Positions 16,466 to 24,831 of a stretch of DNA of 30,735 bases are shown here, in pieces. The stretch comes from an uncultured Actinomycetes bacterium. GTDB lineage: Bacteria > Actinomycetota > Acidimicrobiia > IMCC26256 > PALSA-555. The stretch's first letter is position 1. Each line of letters begins with the position of its first letter. The stretch spans positions 1 through 30,735 of the forward strand of contig CALEYV010000110.1 in assembly GCA_937927875.1 (NCBI GenBank), read 5' to 3'. The translations under genes and the position numbers were made by a program. A model generated the notes under the pieces. It searched no databases and was not told where the DNA came from. It saw only the letters and a list, made by a program, of their open reading frames with translations.

Positions 16466-17835
16466 CCGCGAGGTCGACACCCCGTCGACCGCCCGGAGCG
16501 CTGACCACCCCTTCGCTCGCGCTTTACGCGCGGCTGACGGGGCCGCCCGATGCTGGCCGGGTGGGAGTGTCCAGCCGCGAGCGCGTCGCCCACGTGGTGC
16601 GGCGACTGTCGATGGGATCCCACCCCGACCTGCTCGGCGGCCTGGACGACACCGACCAGGCGGTGGCGCGGGCCCTCGACCTCAGCGGGCCGGCCCGCGT
16701 CCCGCCCGCGATGGCGCCGCCCGCCTCCTACCGGACGGCGGCGCCGAACGAGATCGTGCTGCTCATCGGCTGGTGGCTGGACCAGATGCGGGCCCCGTCC
16801 CGGCTCGTCGAGGAGCGCCTGGTGTGGTTCTGGCACGACCACTTCGCGACCAGCCTCCGGAAGGTGCGCGCCCCCTACCTGCTCCGGCAGCAGCACGTCA
16901 CGATCCGCCAGCACGCCGCCGGCAGCTTCGCCGACCTTCTCCACGCGGTAGCGAAGGACCCCGCCATGCTGGTCTTCCTCGACGGCATCACCAACACGGC
17001 CGGCAAGATCAACGAGAACTTCGGTCGCGAATGCCTCGAGCTGTTCACGATGGGCCGCCAGGCCGGGTACACCCAGACCGACGTCGTCGAGGCGTCCCGC
17101 TCCTTCAGCGGCTGGGTCGTGAACCTCCCCGACGTGACGCCGGCCACCGCGCTCGCCGCGCTCGGGATCGCGCCGTGGACGGCCAGGCTCGTGCCCCGCC
17201 GTCACGACGCCGGCGTGAAGAACCTGCTCGGCCGCACCGGCGCCTTCGACCTCGACCAGGCGATCGACGTGATCCTCGAGCAGCCCGCCACCGGGGCGTT
17301 CATCGCGTCGAAGCTGTACCGCCAGCTGGTCGGCCGCACCCCGAGCCACCCCACCGCGCAGAAGCTCGGCGCGACGTTCGCCCGCGACTACCAGGTCCGC
17401 CACCTCGTCGAGGCCATCGTCGCCGACCCCGCCTTCACCGCCGACGACGCGGTGCGGAGCCGGGTCCGCACGCCGGTCGAGAAGCTGGTCGGCCTCCTCC
17501 AGGCGGCCCGGGCCGGGCCCACCACGGTGGCGCCGCGCCCGACGGCGGCGGCCAACGCGCTCCGCCTCATCAACTACCTGCCGTTCCTGCCGCCGAACGT
17601 CGGCGGGTTCCCCGACGGCACGCTGCTCCTCGGCCCGCACGACCTCGTCACGGCCTTCGACCTGCTCGACGCGCTCGGCGCGCCGCCGCCCGGCTACCGG
17701 TCGGTGAGCGACCTGCTGGCGCGCTTCGGGGTCTTCGACGTGACGTCCACCACCAAGCGGGTGCTCGACGGGGAGCCGGACCGGTCCCGGCGGTTCGCGC
17801 TGGCGGCCATGGCGCCGGAGTTCGCGGTCGCATGA
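16462..17835 (+). CDS. DUF1800 family protein
   Basis: Protein of 457 residues in the DUF1800 family, function unknown. Signatures include RLVWFWHDHFATS, an FLDGITNTAGKINENF block and GRECLELFTMGRQAGYTQTDVVEASRSFSGW, the strongest family mark. I see no signal peptide or Tat motif, unlike its partner. The start is uncertain: GTG 16462 overlaps the upstream stop as GTGA, while GTG 16561 would begin right before the conserved RERVAHVVRRL helix. DUF1800 and DUF1501 genes occur side by side in many phyla, and here they overlap as ATGA, so they almost certainly form a pair. Confidence 0.88.
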   Translation: MTARSTPRRPPGALTTPSLALYARLTGPPDAGRVGVSSRERVAHVVRRLSMGSHPDLLGGLDDTDQAVARALDLSGPARVPPAMAPPASYRTAAPNEIVLLIGWWLDQMRAPSRLVEERLVWFWHDHFATSLRKVRAPYLLRQQHVTIRQHAAGSFADLLHAVAKDPAMLVFLDGITNTAGKINENFGRECLELFTMGRQAGYTQTDVVEASRSFSGWVVNLPDVTPATALAALGIAPWTARLVPRRHDAGVKNLLGRTGAFDLDQAIDVILEQPATGAFIASKLYRQLVGRTPSHPTAQKLGATFARDYQVRHLVEAIVADPAFTADDAVRSRVRTPVEKLVGLLQAARAGPTTVAPRPTAAANALRLINYLPFLPPNVGGFPDGTLLLGPHDLVTAFDLLDALGAPPPGYRSVSDLLARFGVFDVTSTTKRVLDGEPDRSRRFALAAMAPEFAVA

Positions 17836-19094
17836 CCGAGCCGCTGTCGCGCCGCGACTTCCTCGGCCGGCTCGGGGCCGGCTCGGCCGCCGTCGCCGGT
17901 GGCTACCTGCTCGCGACCTGGGAGTGGACGGGGCCGGCGTCGGCCGGGGCGCCCCGCCCCGGCGAGCTCGCCGACCCGAGCCCGGGCCGGACGCTGGTCG
18001 TCGTCGAGCTCGCGGGCGGCAACGACGGCTTCAACACCGTCGTCCCGCACGCCGATCCCGCCTACCACGCGTCGCGCCCCACGCTCGGCGTCACCGACCC
18101 GATCGACCTCGACGGCCAGGTCGGGCTCCACCCCAAGCTCCCGAAGCTCGCGGCCCGCTACCACGCCGGGCAGGTCGCGATCGTCGAAGGCCTCGGGTAC
18201 ACGCCACCCAACCTCTCGCACTTCGCGTCGCTCGCCGTGTGGTGGACCGCCGACCACCCGTCCACCGGGATCGGTTGGCTCGGCACGTACCTCGACGGGA
18301 CGGTCGGCTACGACGACCCGCTGGCCGCCATCGCGGTCGGAGGACAGCCCGCGCCGGCGCTGCTCGGGCAGCGCTCGTTCGCGACCACGATCACCGACGC
18401 CTCCGGCCTGCAGCCCCGGCTCCCGGCCTGGGCCGGGACGCCCGAGGCGCTGCTCGCCTCGTGGGCGCACCTGGCGCCGAGCCGGGTCGACGCGCGCCAG
18501 CTCGTGGGCCAGGTCGAGCGGGCCGTCGGCCTGTCGGCCCGGGCCCGCACCAGCCTCGGCCAGGTGCTCGGCGGCGACACCGCCGCGCCGGCGCGCGCGG
18601 CGGGCGGCGTGGCGGGCCAGGGCACGGTCGGGGAGTCGCTGGCGCTGGCCGCGAGGCTCATCGGCTCCCCGCTGGCGCCGCGGGTCGTGTACGTCACCGG
18701 CGTCGGCGACTTCGACGTGCACGAGGGAGAGGCGACGCGCCAGCCGACGCTGCTGTCCGAGCTCGACGACGGGATCGACGGGCTCTTCACCGACCTCGGC
18801 GACGCGGCCGGCCGGGTGCTCGTCATGACCACCTCGGAGTTCGGCCGCCGCCCGGCCGAGAACGGCAGCGGCACCGACCACGGCACCGCCAACACGCAGT
18901 TCCTGATCGGCCCGCGCGTCAAGGGCGGCCGCTACGGCGAGCCGCCTTCGCTCACCAACCTCGACGCGACGCGCAACGTCGTGCCGACCGTCGACTTCCG
19001 GTCGCTGTACGCGACCGGCCTGTCGTGGCTCGGTGTCCAGGACACCGCGGCCGCGCTCGGCGGTCACTTCGACGCCGTCCCCGCGCTCACCTGA
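17832..19094 (+). CDS. DUF1501 family protein with Tat signal
   Basis: Probably exported protein of 420 residues. The N-terminus MTEPLSRRDFLGRLGAGSAA has the twin-arginine motif SRRDFL followed by a hydrophobic stretch to about residue 30, so it should be exported folded by the Tat system. DUF1501 marks: VVVELAGGNDGFNTVVPHADP, LHPKLPKLAARYHAGQVAIVEGLGY, TTSEFGRRPAENGSGTDHGTANTQFLIG with the late Asp-His pair. The family is related to the sulfatase/alkaline phosphatase fold, so a hydrolase is possible, but no activity is established. ATG 17832 overlaps the DUF1800 stop by 4 bases. A much longer open frame extends upstream but only as a shadow of DUF1800. Confidence 0.9.
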   Translation: MTEPLSRRDFLGRLGAGSAAVAGGYLLATWEWTGPASAGAPRPGELADPSPGRTLVVVELAGGNDGFNTVVPHADPAYHASRPTLGVTDPIDLDGQVGLHPKLPKLAARYHAGQVAIVEGLGYTPPNLSHFASLAVWWTADHPSTGIGWLGTYLDGTVGYDDPLAAIAVGGQPAPALLGQRSFATTITDASGLQPRLPAWAGTPEALLASWAHLAPSRVDARQLVGQVERAVGLSARARTSLGQVLGGDTAAPARAAGGVAGQGTVGESLALAARLIGSPLAPRVVYVTGVGDFDVHEGEATRQPTLLSELDDGIDGLFTDLGDAAGRVLVMTTSEFGRRPAENGSGTDHGTANTQFLIGPRVKGGRYGEPPSLTNLDATRNVVPTVDFRSLYATGLSWLGVQDTAAALGGHFDAVPALT

Positions 19095-19113
19095 GGAACG
19101 AGGGTCCGGTCGG

Positions 19114-19119
19114 TACCCT
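19114..19119 (+). promoter_or_regulatory. Leaderless-type -10 element, TACCCT
   Basis: TACCCT lies 6 bases before the prfA GTG at 19126, within the 31-base gap after the DUF1501 gene. Confidence 0.5.
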
Positions 19120-19125
19120 GGCCTG

Positions 19126-20198
<1,073 letters not shown>

Positions 20199-20202
<4 letters not shown>

Positions 20203-21107
20203 CGACCTGGCGCGCCGTCCTCGACGACGCCACGCGCGTCCTCGAGCGCGCGTCGCTCCCGAGCCCCGCCGTCGACGCCCGTCGCATCGTCGAGGAGGCG
20301 GCCGGCTGCACGGACGGGGCCTGGGTCCTCGTCGCCGAGCAGGAGGCGCCGCTCGTGGCGGCCCGCCACGCGCAGGAGATGGTGGACCGCCGCACCCGCG
20401 GGGAGCCGCTCCAGTACGTGCTCGGCTCCTGGTCGTTCCTCGGCATCGACCTGTTCGTCGACCACCGGGTGCTCATCCCGCGCCCGGAGACGGAGCGGAC
20501 GGCCGAGGTCGCCCTCGACGAGGCGGCCCGCATGGGTCTGCGACGGGGCCCGCGTGACCCGTGGGGCGGCGCGATCGGGGACGTGCTCGTCGCCGACCTC
20601 GGCACCGGCTCGGGCGCGATCGCGCTGGCCCTCGCCCGCGAGCTCCCCGACGCCGAGGTCTGGGCGACCGAGGCCAGCCCCGATGCGCTCGCGGTCGCGC
20701 ACGCGAACGTGGCCGGCACCGCCGGCGCCGCGACCCGAGTCCGGCTGGCCGAGGGCGACTGGTTCGAGGCGCTGCCCGACGAGCACCGCGGCTCCTTCCA
20801 GCTCGTGGTGAGCAACCCGCCCTATGTCGCGGCCGCCGAGTTCGCGGAGCTCCCCGACGAGGTCGCGGGCCACGAGCCGAAGGCGGCGCTGGTCAGCGGC
20901 CCGACCGGGCTCGAGGCGATCGAGCAGGTGGTGGCCGGCGCACCCGACTACCTCGCGCCCGGGGCGGGCACGCTCGTCGTCGAGCTGGCGCCGCACCAGG
21001 CCGCCGCGGGGGTCACACTCGCGCAGCGGGCGGGGTTCGCCGACGTGCACACGGAGCGCGACCTGGCCGGCCGGGACCGGGTCCTGGTCGCCCGACAAGG
21101 AGGATGA
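20199..21107 (+). CDS. prmC: Release factor glutamine methyltransferase
   Basis: SAM-dependent N5-methyltransferase that methylates the GGQ glutamine of release factors. The protein has 302 residues: an N-terminal helical substrate-binding domain, SAM motif I ADLGTGSGAIALALAREL (about 132-149), and the signature SNPPYV with NPPY at 206-209. RTRGEPLQYVLG and VLIPRPETE are also typical. GTG 20199 overlaps the prfA stop as GTGA. An insertion-like stretch (MGLRRGPRDPWGGAIGDV, about 112-129) precedes motif I and is longer than in many homologues. Confidence 0.96.
21097..21103 (+). promoter_or_regulatory. Shine-Dalgarno AAGGAGG deciding the start of the 21110 gene
   Basis: AAGGAGG directly abuts ATG 21104 but is 6 bases from GTG 21110, which is the ideal spacing. 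The GTG is therefore the more likely start. Confidence 0.6.
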
Positions 21108-21109
21108 CG

Positions 21110-21334
21110 GTGGCGGACGACACCCTGGACGTCGACGCGATGCTGGGCCGGTTCCGGGACCGGGCCCAGGCGGTGCAAGAGCGCGGGATGCCGCCGGTCG
21201 CGGGTCCCGAGCGGGCCCGCTTCATCGAGCAGGCCCGGCTCGACTACCAGGACTTCTCGATCATCGGCGACGCGTCCTGGGACTTCACCGACGGGATCCT
21301 CACCCTGCGCGTCGAGCTGGGTACGACGAGCTGA
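21110..21334 (+). CDS. Small hypothetical protein, 74 aa
   Basis: I do not recognise a family. The acidic, soluble-looking protein starts ADDTLDVDAMLGRFRDRAQAV and contains a basic-aromatic stretch RARFIEQARLDYQDFSIIGDASW; no membrane segment or Cys pair. Coding is supported by the strong Shine-Dalgarno, GC-rich third positions and placement overlapping or abutting the prmC stop (ATG 21104 would overlap as ATGA). Being last in the prfA-prmC operon it may serve translation, but this is only context. Its stop lies within a hairpin shared with the converging DUF983 gene. Confidence 0.75.
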   Translation: MADDTLDVDAMLGRFRDRAQAVQERGMPPVAGPERARFIEQARLDYQDFSIIGDASWDFTDGILTLRVELGTTS

Positions 21335-21345
21335 GCCGTCAGCTC
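21328..21345. terminator. Bidirectional hairpin holding both convergent stop codons
   Basis: GAGCTGA (21328-21334) and TCAGCTC (21339-21345) form a perfect 7-bp stem with a GCCG loop. The left arm ends in the plus-strand TGA and the right arm begins with the minus-strand stop, so the two converging operons share one terminator-like stem with only 4 bases between stops. Confidence 0.6.
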
Positions 21346-21710
21346 CGCCCGAGCGCCGCGAACTCGAGCGCGACCCAGATCGTCCGCGAGACCGGCAGGA
21401 ACGCGAGCGGGGCCAGCGCCGACACCGGCACGAGGATGGCCAGCAGCGTGCCCACCGGCACCTGGGGCGCGGTCAGCGCCACGAGAACGACGAGCGTCAC
21501 CACGAACACGGCGCCGGTGAGCGCGAAGTTCACGACCACCGCCCCCGTCCACGAGCCCTCTTCCGGCGCCAGGGCCAGACCGCACCGTGGACAGGTCGCT
21601 CGGAGTCGGAACCAGCGCTCGGTCAGCCGGCCGGCACCGCAACGGGGACAGCGGCCCCGCACGCCGCGGGCGAGGGCCCGGGTCCAGCCGCCGCCCGCGG
21701 CCGCGCTCAC
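21339..21710 (-). CDS. DUF983 family membrane protein
   Basis: Small membrane protein of 123 residues. Two CxxC pairs (GRCPRCGAGRL, Cys21/Cys24; ATCPRCGLAL, Cys40/Cys43) form a zinc-ribbon-like head, followed by two hydrophobic helices at about 57-80 and 84-108. That is the DUF983 architecture; function unknown. GTG at 21710 overlaps the thiolase-like gene's stop as GTGA. A longer upstream frame on this strand is only a shadow of that gene. Confidence 0.85.
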   Translation of the reverse strand: MSAAAGGGWTRALARGVRGRCPRCGAGRLTERWFRLRATCPRCGLALAPEEGSWTGAVVVNFALTGAVFVVTLVVLVALTAPQVPVGTLLAILVPVSALAPLAFLPVSRTIWVALEFAALGRS

Positions 21711-23230
21711 GGCGCGAGCTCGTTCGTCGTGCCGTCGGTCCGGAGGGTGACCGGCTCGCCCTCCCAGGCCCGGGTCGTCATGTCGGCGAGGACGTCGGCG
21801 TCGCGGCTGTTGGCGAGGGCTCGCCGACCGTCGGGGGTGCGGGCCATGACGATGGCAAGCGACGGCGTGCCGGCCCGCTCGAAGACCACCGACGTCGCCT
21901 CGACCGTGGCCGGGCCCGCGTAGGAGCCGGCGGACTCCCGCGGCGGCTGGCGGTCCACCTCGTGCTGCGTCGCGGCCGGGTCGACCCGCCCGAACGATCC
22001 GGCCGGCGGCGTGGTCGAGTAGCACCCGGCCGAGTGCTTGGTCAGGTACCAGCCGACGGCGGTGACGAGGCCGAGCGAGCCCGGGTCGCGGCGGCAGGCG
22101 TCGACCATCGCCGCGATGGCGTGGGTCGGATAGTTGTTGGCCGGGCCGCCCGCGAACGCCAGCCCGCCGGTCACGGTGAGCGGGCGTCGGTCGCGGGACC
22201 CGTGGTTCGGAAGGCCGAGGGCGGCGGCCGCGACCTGCACCGCGGACGGGAAGCAGGAGTACAGGTCGAAGCGCGCCACGTCGTCGACCCCGGCGCCGGC
22301 CGCGTGCAGCGCGCCGCGGCTGACGGCCGCGAGCGCCGGCGAGGCGTCGAGGCGGTCCCGCCGCGACACGAAGTAGTGGTCGTGGCCGTCGGCACCGGCG
22401 CGCGGGAACACCAGACGGTCGTCCGGCACGCCGGCGCTCTGCGCCGCCTCGTACGAGCAGAGCAGCAGCGCGGCGGCCTGGTCGACGTCGATGTTGGCGC
22501 ACATGCGCTTCACGTACGGGAACGTCACGATCCGGTTGTCCGGCGTCGGCGTGCGCACCTCGGCCGGCTCGAACGCCCGGCGGGACCAGGCGTGGGGATT
22601 CGCCGCCGCCACCGCGCTGAACGGTGCCCACAGCTCGCTCACCGCGACCTGGTGCTCGTCGACACTCCGACCGGCCGACGAGCGCAGCGCGGTCTCGAAG
22701 AGCGGATAGACGCTCGTCGGCGCGTTCGCCCCGTGCGCGAGCTCCTCGTCGCTGCTCGGCGCCGGGTCCTCACCGACGATCTCGGCGCAGGGTGGGTCGT
22801 CGCTTTGGCTCCACTCGAGCCAGGCCTTCGGCTCGCGCCGGGCCCGCCAGCGCGTGTGGACGCACTCAGCCCCGCCGAGGAGGATCACGTCCGCGGCGCC
22901 CCGCTCGATCTCGGGGACGAGCGTGTTGACGAGCAGCTGGGGGCTGTTGCCGCCGACCGTCGTGGTGATCGTCCGTCGGACGTCGGGCAGGCCGAGTCGA
23001 CGAGCCAGCAGCGCACCCGGGTCCGGGTAGGGCCACGAGATGATCGACACCACGGCCACCGAGTCGACGGCGCGCAGCACCGAGGCGCCGCTGTCCTGGC
23101 CGGCCGCCTCGGCCGCGGCCCCGAGGAGATCGATGGGCTCGAGCGCCTCCCCCGGGTCGTCGGGGCGCTGCTCGGCCTGGCCGACGCCGACGATCACCGC
23201 GGTGCGGGGACTCGCCTGCGCGCCTGACAC
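21707..23230 (-). CDS. Thiolase-like protein lacking the usual nucleophilic Cys
   Basis: Protein of 507 residues with the two-lobed thiolase fold, close in style to mycobacterial acetyl-CoA-acetyltransferase-like proteins with a C-terminal OB-type extension. Fold marks: TAVIVGVGQAEQRP at the N-terminus, RFDLYSCFPSAVQVAAAALGL, and TVTGGLAFAGGPANNYPTHAIAAM. Where degradative thiolases carry the nucleophilic Cys near residue 90, this protein reads TITTTVGGNSPQLLVN, without Cys, so ordinary thiolysis is doubtful; a CoA-thioester aldol or condensing role, or a partner subunit, is possible. GTG 23230 follows TAGCGT by 7 bases. It lies 17 bases after the nuclease-like gene and overlaps DUF983. Confidence 0.85.
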   Translation of the reverse strand: MSGAQASPRTAVIVGVGQAEQRPDDPGEALEPIDLLGAAAEAAGQDSGASVLRAVDSVAVVSIISWPYPDPGALLARRLGLPDVRRTITTTVGGNSPQLLVNTLVPEIERGAADVILLGGAECVHTRWRARREPKAWLEWSQSDDPPCAEIVGEDPAPSSDEELAHGANAPTSVYPLFETALRSSAGRSVDEHQVAVSELWAPFSAVAAANPHAWSRRAFEPAEVRTPTPDNRIVTFPYVKRMCANIDVDQAAALLLCSYEAAQSAGVPDDRLVFPRAGADGHDHYFVSRRDRLDASPALAAVSRGALHAAGAGVDDVARFDLYSCFPSAVQVAAAALGLPNHGSRDRRPLTVTGGLAFAGGPANNYPTHAIAAMVDACRRDPGSLGLVTAVGWYLTKHSAGCYSTTPPAGSFGRVDPAATQHEVDRQPPRESAGSYAGPATVEATSVVFERAGTPSLAIVMARTPDGRRALANSRDADVLADMTTRAWEGEPVTLRTDGTTNELAP

Positions 23231-23237
23231 TCAGGCG

Positions 23238-23243
23238 ACGCTA
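23238..23243 (-). promoter_or_regulatory. Leaderless-type -10 element, TAGCGT
   Basis: On the minus strand TAGCGT lies 7 bases before the GTG at 23230, immediately after the upstream gene's stop. No Shine-Dalgarno is seen. Confidence 0.45.
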
Positions 23244-23247
23244 CCGG

Positions 23248-24762
23248 TCAGGCCGACTCGGGCTGGGCGGTCTCCGCCGCCTCGGGCGCGTCGGCGGCTG
23301 GCCACGACGGGACGCCCGGGGCCGCGCTGTCGTCGCAGATCGACCGGTAGCGGCAGCGGGCGCAGACGCCGGCGTCGGCGACGCCGCGGAACTCGCGCTC
23401 GGCTCGCATCTCGGTGACGGTCGCCGCCAGCTCCTCCTCGATGCGGGCGAGGTCGTCCTCGGTCGGCTCCCACGGCTCCGGGTCCTCGACCACCTCGGTC
23501 GCCAGGTGTTCGTAGCGGAGGCGAAGGCGGAGGCCCCGCTCGGCGGCTCGAGGCGCCGCGACCCAGGCCTGCAGCTGGGCCCGACGGTCCTGCTCGATCG
23601 GGTACTCGCTGGCGCGACCGCTCTTGTAGTCGCGCACGTCGAGGAGGCCGTCGTGATCCCACACCGCGTCGAGTCGCGCCGTGGCGAGGAACACCGGGGG
23701 GCCGGCGTGTGCGCGCGCCCACTCGACCTCGTGGCCGACCGGGTCGGCGCCGGCCGGGCAGCGCGCGACGTGCCGGCGAATCTCCTCGACGGTGCGGTCG
23801 TCGGCGCCGTGCGCGCTGAGCACGCCGTCGACGTGCTCAGCGTCGTGGCACGAGCCGGTGCGGTGCACGAGGTTGAGGAGCCGGTGGAGGAGTAGCCCGT
23901 GCTCGGTCGCGCCCTCCCCGTCGCTGGCCGGCAGTCCCAGGAGCGCCCGGTTGCGGCACTCCCGGGCGCAGCGCTGCCAGGCGTCGAGGGTGCTCGGGGA
24001 CAAGGCGACGATGGCCGGCAGCAGCGAGTCGCGCCGCGTGACCATCGACGCCCGCACCTGGTGGGCGGGGCAGCGGGGGATGTACCGGCAGCCGGCGCAG
24101 TCGCGCCCCGGGACCGGGGTGGGGTCGGCGGCCCGCTCGCGCACGACGGCGAGCCGCTCGTCGAGCCACCCGGCCTGCTCCGCCAGCGCCTCGGGCCGGA
24201 TCTCGGCCCGGGCCACGTCACCGGTGAGCAGGTCGGCGGCCGTCACCGTCAGCGGCCCGTCGACCCAGCCAAGGCAGGCGAGCCGGAGCACCGCGAGGCG
24301 GACGGCGGGCTCCTCGAGCACGTTCGAGGGCGCGCCGCGGCCGTGCCAGGACAGCTGGCGCAGCTCGCGATCGCCGCTGCGGTGGACGACCCCGAGGTCG
24401 ACCCAGCCGCCCAGGGTGACGCCCCGGCGGGCGAGGAGGGTGGGGTGGTCGGCCGGCACGTCGACGGACTCCACCGGCTCGGGGAACCGTCGTGCGTACC
24501 AGCGGCAGGCGTGGTCGACGAGGGCCCGTTCCTCGGCGACGAGACCGGGCTGGGGGACCCAGGCGCCTCGCTCGTGCCAGACCCGGACCGCGTCGAGGAG
24601 CGCGTTGCGCACCCGTGCTCGGTTGACGGGGTCGACCGTGCCCGGCTCCGCCGCGTGCTCGAGCGCGAGCCGTCGCGCGCACATCGTGTCGGCGGTGCGG
24701 AGGAGGTACGGCGTGACCTTCGGGACGGCGTCCTGGTCCGCCGGCGTGACACGAGCTGACAC
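23248..24762 (-). CDS. PD-(D/E)XK nuclease-like protein with two Cys-cluster modules
   Basis: Protein of 504 residues related to RecB/AddB/Cas4-type Fe-S nucleases. The C-terminal half (about 250-480) is complete: Cys265 in WQRCARECR, GLLLHRLL with His293, HEVEW with Glu345, ARLDAVW with Asp365, DVRDYKSG with Asp378 and Lys380, QLQAW at about 396, and CARCRYRSIC (467/470/476). That is the nuclease core plus the four Cys of an Fe-S clamp. The N-terminal half (1-235) repeats the plan in weaker form: Cys28, GWVDLGVVH with Asp122, then CAGCRYIPRC (222/225/231), but no His motif and RQLSW in place of DYKSG. It thus looks like a degenerate duplicate that kept the Cys cluster. GTG 24762 follows TAGCCT by 7 bases. 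DNA processing or repair is the likely role. Confidence 0.85.
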   Translation of the reverse strand: MSARVTPADQDAVPKVTPYLLRTADTMCARRLALEHAAEPGTVDPVNRARVRNALLDAVRVWHERGAWVPQPGLVAEERALVDHACRWYARRFPEPVESVDVPADHPTLLARRGVTLGGWVDLGVVHRSGDRELRQLSWHGRGAPSNVLEEPAVRLAVLRLACLGWVDGPLTVTAADLLTGDVARAEIRPEALAEQAGWLDERLAVVRERAADPTPVPGRDCAGCRYIPRCPAHQVRASMVTRRDSLLPAIVALSPSTLDAWQRCARECRNRALLGLPASDGEGATEHGLLLHRLLNLVHRTGSCHDAEHVDGVLSAHGADDRTVEEIRRHVARCPAGADPVGHEVEWARAHAGPPVFLATARLDAVWDHDGLLDVRDYKSGRASEYPIEQDRRAQLQAWVAAPRAAERGLRLRLRYEHLATEVVEDPEPWEPTEDDLARIEEELAATVTEMRAEREFRGVADAGVCARCRYRSICDDSAAPGVPSWPAADAPEAAETAQPESA

Positions 24763-24769
24763 TGACCGG

Positions 24770-24775
24770 AGGCTA
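24770..24775 (-). promoter_or_regulatory. Leaderless-type -10 element, TAGCCT
   Basis: On the minus strand TAGCCT lies 7 bases before the GTG at 24762. It is back to back with the plus-strand element at 24819 in a 69-base divergent region. Confidence 0.5.
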
Positions 24776-24818
24776 CCGACGCGCCGGCGCATGCACCGGG
24801 ATGCGCAGATACGGCCCA

Positions 24819-24824
24819 TACACT
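24819..24824 (+). promoter_or_regulatory. Leaderless-type -10 element, TACACT
   Basis: TACACT lies 7 bases before the GTG at 24832, with no Shine-Dalgarno. Confidence 0.5.
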
Positions 24825-24831
24825 GCGAATC

